From Atopobiaceae bacterium UBA7016 (GTDB lineage Bacteria; Actinomycetota; Coriobacteriia; Coriobacteriales; Atopobiaceae), in contig DJXA01000107.1 of NCBI GenBank assembly GCA_002449555.1, forward strand, positions 1 through 6,645: 6,645 nucleotides of DNA. Reading direction: 5' to 3'. The notes beneath the pieces are model-generated. The model ran no database searches. It was not told the origin of the DNA and saw only the letters and a program-made list of their open reading frames with translations. Positions 1 to 5,626 of this stretch are shown here, in pieces (position 1 is the first letter of the stretch; every line of letters begins with the position of its first letter). Position numbers and translations under genes: made by a program.

Positions 1-1658
1 CGCTCCTTCTCGCCCAGGATCAGCATGTACGGCACGCGGTCGATGGCACGAGCCTCGCGAATCTTGTAGCCGATCTTCTCGTCGCGCTCGTCAACCTTCA
101 CGCGGATGCCGGCCTTGCGCATGGCAGCGCCGATCTCAAGCGCGTAGGCGCGGGTCTTCTCGGAGACGGGCAGGATCTTGACCTGGCACGGAGCAAGCCA
201 CGTGGGGAACTTGCCGGCGTACTGCTCGGTCAGCATGCCGATGAAGCGCTCGAAGCTGCCGAAGCCCGCACGGTGGATCATGATGGGGCGGTGCTTCTCG
301 CCGTCAGCGCCGGTGTACTCAAGCTCGAAGTTCTGCGGAAGCTGGAAGTCGAGCTGGATGGTGCCGCACTGCCACGTACGGCCCAGGCAGTCCTCCAGGT
401 GGAAGTCGATCTTGGGCCCGTAGAAGGCGCCGTCGCCCTCGTTCAGGATGTAGTCCACGCCCATGGCCTCAAGAGCGTCCTTCAGGCCGGCCTCGGCAAG
501 CGCCCAGTCCTCGTCAGAGCCCATGGAGTTGTCCGGACGGGTGGAGAGCTCGACGTGATACGGGAAGCCGAACTGCTGGTAGTAGGACGTGATGAGGTGC
601 GCGGTCTCGGTCACCATCTCGGTGATCTGGTCGGGGCGCACGAACAGGTGGGCGTCATCCTGCGTGAAGGAACGCACGCGGAACAGGCCGTGCAGCGCGC
701 CACGCAGCTCGTGACGGTGGTCAAGGCCGGCCTCGGCAAGCTTCAGCGGCAGATCGCGGTACGAACGCGGCTTAGACTTGAAGATGAGACAGGCGCCCGG
801 GCAGTTCATGGGCTTGACCGCGTAATCCTCCTCGTCAATCACCGTGGTGTACATGTTCTCCTTGTAGTGGTCCCAATGACCGGAGGTCTCCCACAGCTTG
901 CGGGACAGGATGATGGGCGTCTGTACCTCCTCGTAGAGGTACTGGGCCTGCATGTCATGCCAGTAGTCCATGAGGGCGTTCTTCAGGCGCATGCCGTTGG
1001 GCAGCCAGAACGGGAAGCCCGGGCCCTCGTCGGCCATCATGAAGAGCTCCATCTCCTGGCCGATGCGACGGTGGTCGCGCTTCTTGGCCTCCTCGAGGAA
1101 GGCGAGGTGGGCCTCAAGCTCCTCCTTGCTGGGGAACGCGATGCCGTTGATGCGGGTGAGCATCTTGTTGTTGGCGTCGTTCTTCCAGTAGGCGCCCGAG
1201 ACGCCGGTCAGCTTGAAGGCCTTGAGCGCCTTGGTGTAGAGCACGTGCGGACCTACGCACATGTCGACGTACTCGCCCTGCTTGAAGAAGGTGATGCGCG
1301 CGTCCTCCGGAAGGTCGCCGATGTGCTCGACCTTGTACTTCTCGCCGCGGTCCTGCATGTGGGCGATGGCCTCTTCGCGCGGGAGCTCGTAGGTCTCGAA
1401 CTTCAGGTTCTCCTTGACGATCTTCTTCATCTCGGCCTCGATCGCGGGGAAGTCGTCCTCGCTGATCTTCACGCCCTCCGGCAGGTCCACGTCGTAGTAG
1501 AAGCCGTTGTCGGTGGCGGGGCCGTAGGCAAAGTCAGCCTCGGGGTACAGGCGCTTGATGGCCTGCGCCAGCACGTGGGAGGTACTGTGGCGAATGACGT
1601 GCAGCTCTTCGCCCTCAGGACACTCGGCCACATGACCGTCGTTGTACAGGATCTTCAT
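1..1658 (-). CDS. thrS: Threonyl-tRNA synthetase without TGS domain, C-terminus cut by window edge
   Basis: Cytoplasmic class II enzyme that charges tRNA-Thr with threonine; 552 residues are visible and about 30-40 at the C-terminus lie outside. The editing domain begins almost at once: HSTSH (24-28) and C134/H138 in MCVGPH supply the four expected residues. The catalytic core has zinc ligands C286 (MNCPG), H337 (DDAHLF) and H462 (MIHRA), motif 2 around RVRSFTQDDAH (327-337) and motif 3 at GSFERF (467-472). The anticodon-binding domain starts near residue 490 and continues to VPYMLILGEKE at the edge. Only about 20 residues precede the editing motif, against roughly 70 in E. coli ThrRS, so the TGS domain is absent. 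The start is fixed by GAGGAG six bases upstream, and an in-frame TAA 13 codons upstream excludes a longer form. It is preceded by its own promoter and two terminators, so it is probably transcribed separately. Identity is very secure. Confidence 0.98.
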   Translation of the reverse strand, partial: MKILYNDGHVAECPEGEELHVIRHSTSHVLAQAIKRLYPEADFAYGPATDNGFYYDVDLPEGVKISEDDFPAIEAEMKKIVKENLKFETYELPREEAIAHMQDRGEKYKVEHIGDLPEDARITFFKQGEYVDMCVGPHVLYTKALKAFKLTGVSGAYWKNDANNKMLTRINGIAFPSKEELEAHLAFLEEAKKRDHRRIGQEMELFMMADEGPGFPFWLPNGMRLKNALMDYWHDMQAQYLYEEVQTPIILSRKLWETSGHWDHYKENMYTTVIDEEDYAVKPMNCPGACLIFKSKPRSYRDLPLKLAEAGLDHRHELRGALHGLFRVRSFTQDDAHLFVRPDQITEMVTETAHLITSYYQQFGFPYHVELSTRPDNSMGSDEDWALAEAGLKDALEAMGVDYILNEGDGAFYGPKIDFHLEDCLGRTWQCGTIQLDFQLPQNFELEYTGADGEKHRPIMIHRAGFGSFERFIGMLTEQYAGKFPTWLAPCQVKILPVSEKTRAYALEIGAAMRKAGIRVKVDERDEKIGYKIREARAIDRVPYMLILGEKE

Positions 1659-1664
1659 GGGTAT

Positions 1665-1670
1665 CTCCTC
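1665..1670 (-). promoter_or_regulatory. Ribosome binding site of thrS
   Basis: GAGGAG on the minus strand, six bases before the ATG at 1658. It decides the start of the short ThrRS, because the reading frame upstream is closed by TAA at 1695-1697. Confidence 0.85.
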
Positions 1671-1693
1671 GGTAGATATATAGTGCCTGGTCG

Positions 1694-1702
1694 ATTATCG
1701 CA
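1694..1702 (-). promoter_or_regulatory. Probable thrS promoter, extended -10 element
   Basis: The minus strand reads TGC-GATAAT, a match to the extended -10 pattern TGnTATAAT with one mismatch. The hexamer at the -35 spacing is CTACCA, which is a poor match, as tolerated by extended -10 promoters. Transcription would begin near 1687, leaving a leader of about 28 nt before the thrS ATG. It lies just after a terminator-like T tract, where a new promoter is expected. This is inferred from sequence pattern only. Confidence 0.5.
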
Positions 1703-1728
1703 GATACCCGCGCATATGGTAGTGAGGG

Positions 1729-1782
1729 GATAAAAAACAAGCGAATGTTGACATCCCGGGCGCACTTCCGGTCAACATTCGC
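1729..1782 (-). terminator. Second terminator-like hairpin, perfect 12-bp stem and T tract
   Basis: The arms at 1741-1752 (GCGAATGTTGAC) and 1771-1782 (GTCAACATTCGC) are perfectly complementary over 12 bp, with an 18-nt loop. On the minus strand the hairpin is followed by TTGTTTTTTATC (1740-1729), the layout of an intrinsic terminator. It follows directly on the first terminator and precedes the thrS promoter, so it probably insulates thrS from upstream transcription. The large loop is unusual for a terminator. I see no T-box consensus (AGGGTGG..ACCGCG) near it, so a tRNA-sensing leader is unlikely. Confidence 0.7.
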
Positions 1783-1810
1783 AAAAACGAAAGACGCCCC
1801 GAAGGGCGTC
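1783..1810 (-). terminator. Intrinsic terminator of the zinc-ribbon gene
   Basis: The minus strand reads GACGCCC-TTCG-GGGCGTC (stems 1793-1799 and 1804-1810), followed by TTTCGTTTTT. The 7-bp GC-rich stem closes on the very stable C(UUCG)G tetraloop. It begins 25 bases after the stop codon of the membrane zinc-ribbon gene. On the plus strand the following tract is only CTTTC, so termination is mainly in the minus direction. Confidence 0.88.
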
Positions 1811-1835
1811 CTTTCAAGCAGCTCTGTTACCAGCC

Positions 1836-2267
1836 TTACTGGATGCGGGTGCGGCAGTACGGGCACACCTTCCAGTCTGCGTTCAGCGGACGGTGGCACG
1901 TGGGGCAAACGTTGCGCACCTGCGTGTTGCAGATCGGGCAAACGATGAAGTCGCGGTCGATGGGAGCGCCGCACTTGGGGCAGATGCCGTAGTGCGACAG
2001 CTGATGCTCGCGCAGGGCGATGTCCAGGTCCTGCTCCTCGCGGTCTACCAGGTAAGAGCTGGGGCGCAGGATGACGTAGGCAAGCAGGCCGACAATGGGG
2101 ATGACGGAGATGACCGCCCACAGCCACCACGGCTCGGCACCACGACGCTGCGCGTCACGGATGACGTACACGATGGACAGGATATAGAGCATCACCATGC
2201 AGGCCACCATCAGGTAGAGCACCATGCGGACCTCAGGTGTAATAAGCTGATCGAGCAGTTCTTCCAT
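1836..2267 (-). CDS. Two-helix membrane protein with C-terminal double zinc ribbon (PLDc_N-like)
   Basis: Small membrane protein of 143 residues with no known biochemical activity. Two hydrophobic helices lie at about 16-36 and 47-67. The linker RDAQRRGAEPWWLW and the following PIVGLLAYVILRP match the look of the PLDc_N domain (N-terminal anchor of cardiolipin synthases), but no phospholipase D HKD motif follows. After a charged linker (about 70-92) come two zinc ribbons: CPKC at 96-99 with CPIC at 110-113, and CPTC at 121-124 with CPYC at 135-138. This gives eight Cys in four CxxC knuckles, enough for two zinc ions. The positive RRxx after helix 1 and the short N-terminus suggest a hairpin anchor with the ribbons in the cytoplasm. 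An AGGAG lies eight bases before the ATG. It has its own promoter and a strong terminator, so it is probably monocistronic. Function is unknown; adaptor or scaffold roles are typical guesses for such ribbons. Confidence 0.9.
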   Translation of the reverse strand: MEELLDQLITPEVRMVLYLMVACMVMLYILSIVYVIRDAQRRGAEPWWLWAVISVIPIVGLLAYVILRPSSYLVDREEQDLDIALREHQLSHYGICPKCGAPIDRDFIVCPICNTQVRNVCPTCHRPLNADWKVCPYCRTRIQ

Positions 2268-2298
2268 AGTTCAGTCTCCTTCACAACCGGCTGAACGA

Positions 2299-2315
2299 GT
2301 TTGGGAGCCCCAAAC
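2299..2315 (-). repeat. Inverted repeat (hairpin) in the leader of the zinc-ribbon gene
   Basis: The arms GTTTGGG (2299-2305) and CCCAAAC (2309-2315) form a perfect 7-bp stem with a 3-nt loop. In the transcript it would sit about 20-38 nt after the predicted start and well before the AGGAG. No T tract follows, so it is not a terminator. It may be an RNA-stability hairpin or a protein-binding dyad. Confidence 0.6.
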
Positions 2316-2342
2316 ACACGGGCGCGATTCATACAGTCAACG

Positions 2343-2351
2343 ATTGTAGCA
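2343..2351 (-). promoter_or_regulatory. Probable promoter of the zinc-ribbon gene, extended -10
   Basis: The minus strand reads TGC-TACAAT, an extended -10 element with a one-mismatch TATAAT. No convincing -35 hexamer lies 16-18 bases upstream. The predicted start near 2336 gives a leader of about 69 nt carrying the hairpin at 2299-2315. It has the same architecture as the thrS promoter candidate. Confidence 0.55.
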
Positions 2352-2406
2352 GAGCACGCCCCTCACAGAACGGCTCGACGGATATATCACACAGGGATAC
2401 TTTGCG

Positions 2407-3264
2407 CTATGCGGCGTGCGGGAACCAGACGTTCAGGTCGACCGGCCAGTCGAAGCCCGGCATGTCACCGTGCTGGTCGTACTGCCAGCAGTTGCACTGC
2501 ACGTCGCAATAGCCATCATACTGGGCAACCCACTTGGCCCACTGGTCAAAGCACGGGTCGGTGAGCAGGTACTCCCACCAGCTGGCGCTGGAGTACACGC
2601 CCGGAAGGCGGCCAGCCACAACCATGCGACCGCAGAAGGTGCGTGCCACCTCGGTCAGGATGCCGGCGGACTCGGGCTCGCTGAGCTCGACCCACTCAAG
2701 ATCGAGGAAGACGGGCAGCTGGGGGCTGTAGCCCTGCAGCGCGTCAGCAACAAACTCAGCCTCGATGGCCGCATCCCACGCGTCCACCGCGGTTGAGTAG
2801 AAATAGACACCATACGGAATGCCCAGACGCTCGCACTCGCTTGCGTTGTGGGCAAATTGCTCATCGCCATAGCACTCGGAGGACCACTCATACGATCCGC
2901 CGACGCGCAGGATGGCAAAGTCTACGTAATCGGACAGCGTCTCCCAGTCAATCGTGCCGTTCCACTCGCTGACATCCACGCCAACCAGCCAATCGCCCTC
3001 GGCGGCGTCGTTCCAGTCATCGAAGTATGCAACGTTGGAGTGCTCGTCAGGCGAAGGCAGCGAGACGTACTCGAGGTCACGAGACAACCCATCCTCCGAC
3101 TCGCCCTCGTACCAGGCGCCGTCGGATTGGGTCTCCGCGAGCTGTATGTCATCCGAGCCGTCTCCCTCACCCAGGGCGATTCCCGGGGCCATCACTAGCG
3201 CGATGTTCAAGACCGTAGCCAGCGCTAGGATGCACAGGAAGAGGCGGCTTTTTGATTTCCCCAT
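2407..3264 (-). CDS. Secreted GH25 family lysozyme (N-acetylmuramidase)
   Basis: Predicted to cleave the MurNAc-GlcNAc bond of peptidoglycan outside the membrane. With the start at 3264 the protein has 285 residues. Residues 1-32 form a signal peptide: basic MGKSKSR, a hydrophobic stretch, and a likely cut after ALG. An acidic, probably unstructured segment follows (about 33-90). The GH25 barrel runs from GVDVSEWNG (95-103, D97) through FLDLEW (186-191, catalytic pair D188/E190) to WQYDQHG (260-266) and VDLNVW (275-280). There is no visible cell-wall-binding repeat or LPXTG anchor. The mature part holds seven Cys (131, 144, 211, 238, 253, 257, 259), unusual for this family. An in-frame ATG at 3315 is rejected because it lies inside the -10 box TATAATG; the chosen ATG has CGAGAGG eight bases upstream. 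It could serve wall remodelling or act against other cells; phage origin is possible in principle, but no phage genes are near. Confidence 0.93.
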   Translation of the reverse strand: MGKSKSRLFLCILALATVLNIALVMAPGIALGEGDGSDDIQLAETQSDGAWYEGESEDGLSRDLEYVSLPSPDEHSNVAYFDDWNDAAEGDWLVGVDVSEWNGTIDWETLSDYVDFAILRVGGSYEWSSECYGDEQFAHNASECERLGIPYGVYFYSTAVDAWDAAIEAEFVADALQGYSPQLPVFLDLEWVELSEPESAGILTEVARTFCGRMVVAGRLPGVYSSASWWEYLLTDPCFDQWAKWVAQYDGYCDVQCNCWQYDQHGDMPGFDWPVDLNVWFPHAA

Positions 3265-3272
3265 AAACACAG

Positions 3273-3279
3273 CCTCTCG
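3273..3279 (-). promoter_or_regulatory. Ribosome binding site deciding the lysozyme start
   Basis: CGAGAGG on the minus strand, eight bases before the ATG at 3264. The two upstream in-frame ATGs lack such a site: one (3315) overlaps the -10 box and the other (3291) lies inside the leader palindrome. Confidence 0.65.
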
Positions 3280-3283
3280 TCTG

Positions 3284-3300
3284 CCTCGCATAATGCGAGG
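3284..3300 (-). repeat. Near-perfect palindrome in the lysozyme leader (operator or 5' hairpin)
   Basis: CCTCGCATAATGCGAGG: the arms CCTCGCAT and ATGCGAGG pair perfectly around one central base, or 7 bp with a 3-nt loop as RNA. It begins about 8 nt after the predicted transcription start and ends shortly before the ribosome binding site. That position suits either a repressor operator or a 5'-end hairpin protecting the mRNA. There is no T tract, so it is not a terminator. Confidence 0.65.
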
Positions 3301-3313
3301 TATACGCTGACCC

Positions 3314-3319
3314 ATTATA
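3314..3319 (-). promoter_or_regulatory. Probable lysozyme promoter, -10 box
   Basis: Perfect TATAAT on the minus strand in an otherwise GC-rich region; the hexamer at the -35 distance is not a good match. Transcription would start near 3307, giving a leader of about 43 nt. The gene can therefore be expressed independently of the folate operon upstream, although I see no strong terminator between folC and this promoter. Confidence 0.6.
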
Positions 3320-3383
3320 GGGCTTCATTCAGCTGGTTACACGTCACCTCAGGAATCCAAACTTTCAACGCAAACTTGAGGGT

Positions 3384-4796
3384 TTACGCCCTCAGGAGGC
3401 GCGCAACCTCCCCCGCAAGCGTGATCGAGCCACATGCGAGGTAGGAAATCTCCGCAAGTTCAGAGACCGCTTCGGCCACCGTGGGGTAAACGCCGCGCAC
3501 GTCAGCGCCTTGCTTGCGGAAAAGCTCAGCCAAATCTGCCGCGGGCAGCGCGCGAGCCGACATCGTCTGCGTAACGTAGACGCACGGGAACTCGTGGGCC
3601 AAAAGCGCCACCATGCCGGCGCAATCCTTGTCGGCCAGCGCAGCACAAAGCAGGGCTGGACGGTTTGCGGCAGTGGGGTCAATGGCGCGCACGGCCGTGA
3701 GGAACGTCTCCACCGACTGCGGGTTGTGGCACGCGTCAATGATGATGGGCGGGTTGGTGCGCAGCAGGTCGAAGCGACCCGGCGTGGGGCACTTCACCAC
3801 GGCCTCGTAGAGCAGCGTCGAGTCAAGCGTGCGGTCTAGATGCGCCTCGGCCAGCGTCACGGCGCAGGCAATGTTGGCCGCCTGGTAGGCGGGCTTGACG
3901 GCGGCAAGCTCACCGTACGTGGCGCGCGGAGTGTTCACCGTCAGCTCCAGCGGGGCACCGAGACGCGCGGGGCGCTTGGTGATCACGTAGCTCGCGTGGG
4001 GCAGGTCGGCGTGGCCACGCGGCACGCCTGGGTGCATCTCGCCCTTGGCGTCGTCCAGGTTGATCGGCCGAAGCAGCACGGGCTTGGTGCCTACCGCCTC
4101 GCACTGCGCCAGGAAGACGTCCTCCACGCTGTCGGGCGTAGCGGTTCCCACGCCCAGCACGCACGGGCGGCCCGGCTTGATGATCGCGGCCTTCTCGCCC
4201 GCGATAGCCTCCAGCGTGTCGCCCAGCACGTGCATGTGGTCAAGGCCGATGCCCGTGATGGCCACCGTGCGGATGGACTTCACGGCGCTCGTGGCGTCCC
4301 AACGGCCGCCCATGCCGCACTCCAACACGGCGACGTCCACGCCCGCCTCGGCATAGACCACGCATGCGGCAACCGTGAGCAGGTCAAACTCGGTGATGTC
4401 GTAGGGGCGCTCCCCCGCCGCCGAGCGGCGCTCGTTCACGCGCTCGCCCGCCACGGCCGCGGCGGCGATACCGCGCGCGAAGGCCTCCTCGCTTACCGGC
4501 GCGCCGTCAACCTCCATGCGCTCGGTGTAGCTGACCAGCTCAGGGCTGGTGTAGAGCGCCGCGCGATAGCCCTCGGCACGCAGGATGGCCGCCGTATAGC
4601 GCGAGGTAGACGTCTTGCCGTTGGTGCCGGCAATCTGCAGCGACTCGAAGCTGAGGTCGGGGTCACCCAGCTCGGTCAGCATGTCCTCGACCGTCTCGAG
4701 CATGGGGCAGATGCCAAAGCGCAGCGCCGCGTGCAGGCGGTGCAGCGCCTCGTCATACGTCCAGGACGGAATCTCAAAGGGAAGTGCGTACGCCAT
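3384..4796 (-). CDS. folC: Folylpolyglutamate synthase / dihydrofolate synthase
   Basis: ATP-dependent Mur-ligase-family enzyme that adds glutamate to dihydropteroate and/or to reduced folates, trapping the cofactor in the cell. The protein has 470 residues, slightly longer than the usual 420-440. The P-loop AGTNGKTS is at 56-63, followed by the family motif YTSPELVSYTERM (82-94). LECGMGG with DATS (158-170), GIGLDHMHVLGDT (182-194) and GEKAAIIK (200-207, K202 the likely carbamylated lysine) complete the ATPase core. PTPGRFD (337-343) and DACHNPQS (354-361) mark the entry to the C-terminal domain, which ends ACGSITLAGEVARLL. The extra length is mostly around 240-290. The ATG shares its A with the TAA of the channel gene (TAATG), and AAGAAGG lies seven bases upstream inside that gene, so translation is probably coupled. 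It is the last gene of the folate operon. Whether it has both activities cannot be told from sequence alone. Confidence 0.96.
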   Translation of the reverse strand: MAYALPFEIPSWTYDEALHRLHAALRFGICPMLETVEDMLTELGDPDLSFESLQIAGTNGKTSTSRYTAAILRAEGYRAALYTSPELVSYTERMEVDGAPVSEEAFARGIAAAAVAGERVNERRSAAGERPYDITEFDLLTVAACVVYAEAGVDVAVLECGMGGRWDATSAVKSIRTVAITGIGLDHMHVLGDTLEAIAGEKAAIIKPGRPCVLGVGTATPDSVEDVFLAQCEAVGTKPVLLRPINLDDAKGEMHPGVPRGHADLPHASYVITKRPARLGAPLELTVNTPRATYGELAAVKPAYQAANIACAVTLAEAHLDRTLDSTLLYEAVVKCPTPGRFDLLRTNPPIIIDACHNPQSVETFLTAVRAIDPTAANRPALLCAALADKDCAGMVALLAHEFPCVYVTQTMSARALPAADLAELFRKQGADVRGVYPTVAEAVSELAEISYLACGSITLAGEVARLLRA

Positions 4797-5602
4797 TATG
4801 CGGCCTTCTTTCCAAACGCCAGAACGTAGGCGCCCGCAAACAGGAGCGCCCCGCCCACCATGTTACCAAGGGTGACCACCACGAGGTTGACGCAGATGGC
4901 CGCGATGCTCACGCCGCCGCCGGCACCGGCAACCATCAGGCCATACGGCAGGAAGAACATGTTGGCGACGCAGTGCTCGAATCCGCACGACACAAACGCC
5001 ATCACGGGAAGCAGCGCCGCAGGCAGCTTGTCGGCAACCGACTTGCCCGCAAAGCCCATCCATACGGCCAGGCACACCAGCACGTTGCACATCACGGCGC
5101 GGAAGAACATGGGCACCAGGCCCAGCGAGCACTTTGCCGCGGCGACGCTTGCCGCCGTCTCGCCCACCGCACCACCATTCATGCCGCCAAAGTTGGCGAG
5201 CGTCAGGATGACGGCGAGCAGAAGCGAGCCCACGAAGTTGCCCGCATAGACGATGACCCAGCTGCGCAGCAGCTCAGCGGCACCGTAGGCGCCCTGCGTC
5301 CAGCCGATGAGCATGAGGTTGTTGCCCGTGAAGAGCTCGGCGCCAGCCACGATCACCGAGAAAAGGCCCAGGCCAAACGCGAAGCTCCCCAGCAGCGATG
5401 AGGCGGCAAACGGCAGCCCCGCGTCGGACTTGACGAGCAGCATGAACATGCCGCCCAGCCCGATGTAGAGCCCCGCCACGATGGCGAGCACGAAGGCGCG
5501 TCCCACCGGCATGGTCGCCTTCGCCTTGCCCACAGCCACCGCCTTCTGGAAGATCTGGGCGGGAGCAAGCGCGTCAACCGTCGGGTAGTCATGGTCAGCC
5601 AT
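4796..5602 (-). CDS. Formate/nitrite transporter (FNT) family channel
   Basis: Integral membrane protein of 268 residues, a normal length for the pentameric FNT channels that pass formate, nitrite, hydrosulfide or similar small monovalent acids. Six membrane segments are evident, roughly 35-57, 68-88, 112-135, 163-184, 195-222 and 230-262. Family marks are AELFTGNNL (88-96, T92), K157, N173 before VCLAVWM (176-182) and FEHCVANMFFLP (208-219, H210). T92, K157, N173 and H210 correspond to the conserved pore residues of FocA (T91, K156, N172, H209). The signature serine after FEH is Cys here. AGGGGAG stands four bases before the ATG, 24 bp after folE, and the stop overlaps the folC start. Formate is the most likely substrate, because FolE releases formate and FolD/FolC act in one-carbon metabolism; this is inference from context, and nitrite or hydrosulfide cannot be excluded. 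Confidence 0.93.
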   Translation of the reverse strand: MADHDYPTVDALAPAQIFQKAVAVGKAKATMPVGRAFVLAIVAGLYIGLGGMFMLLVKSDAGLPFAASSLLGSFAFGLGLFSVIVAGAELFTGNNLMLIGWTQGAYGAAELLRSWVIVYAGNFVGSLLLAVILTLANFGGMNGGAVGETAASVAAAKCSLGLVPMFFRAVMCNVLVCLAVWMGFAGKSVADKLPAALLPVMAFVSCGFEHCVANMFFLPYGLMVAGAGGGVSIAAICVNLVVVTLGNMVGGALLFAGAYVLAFGKKAA

Positions 5603-5626
5603 GGCACTCCCCTCTCATATATATGG

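Noticed and set aside
273..1733. A 486-codon open frame on the plus strand
   Set aside because: It lies wholly antisense to thrS and its leader. It is rich in V, L, G, H and A with no recognisable domain, as expected for the mirror frame of a GC-rich gene, while the minus strand gives an unmistakable ThrRS.
1748..1753. Plus-strand TTGACA as a -35 box
   Set aside because: It is part of the 12-bp terminator stem, and the sequence 17 bases on (GTCAAC) is not a -10 box; no plus-strand gene follows.
1659..1835. T-box riboswitch in front of thrS
   Set aside because: Clostridial and bacillar synthetase genes often carry one, but the region is only 177 nt, already holds two terminators and a promoter, and lacks the AGGGTGG..ACCGCG antiterminator sequence.
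1893..2294. Plus-strand open frame opposite the zinc-ribbon gene
   Set aside because: The minus strand encodes two membrane helices and four CxxC knuckles with a proper ribosome binding site; the plus frame shows no motif.
3378..3393. Hairpin GAGGG/CCCTC around the folC stop as a terminator
   Set aside because: The stem is only 5 bp, overlaps the stop codon and is followed by AAGTTTG, not a T tract.
3840..4829. A 329-codon open frame on the plus strand
   Set aside because: It is antisense to folC, has an R/H/G/A-rich composition and no family motif, so it is a mirror frame of the real gene.
5616..5625. Palindrome CATATATATG between folE and the channel gene
   Set aside because: A simple AT alternation in a 24-bp gap; it gives low secondary structure near the ribosome binding site but no convincing operator or promoter.
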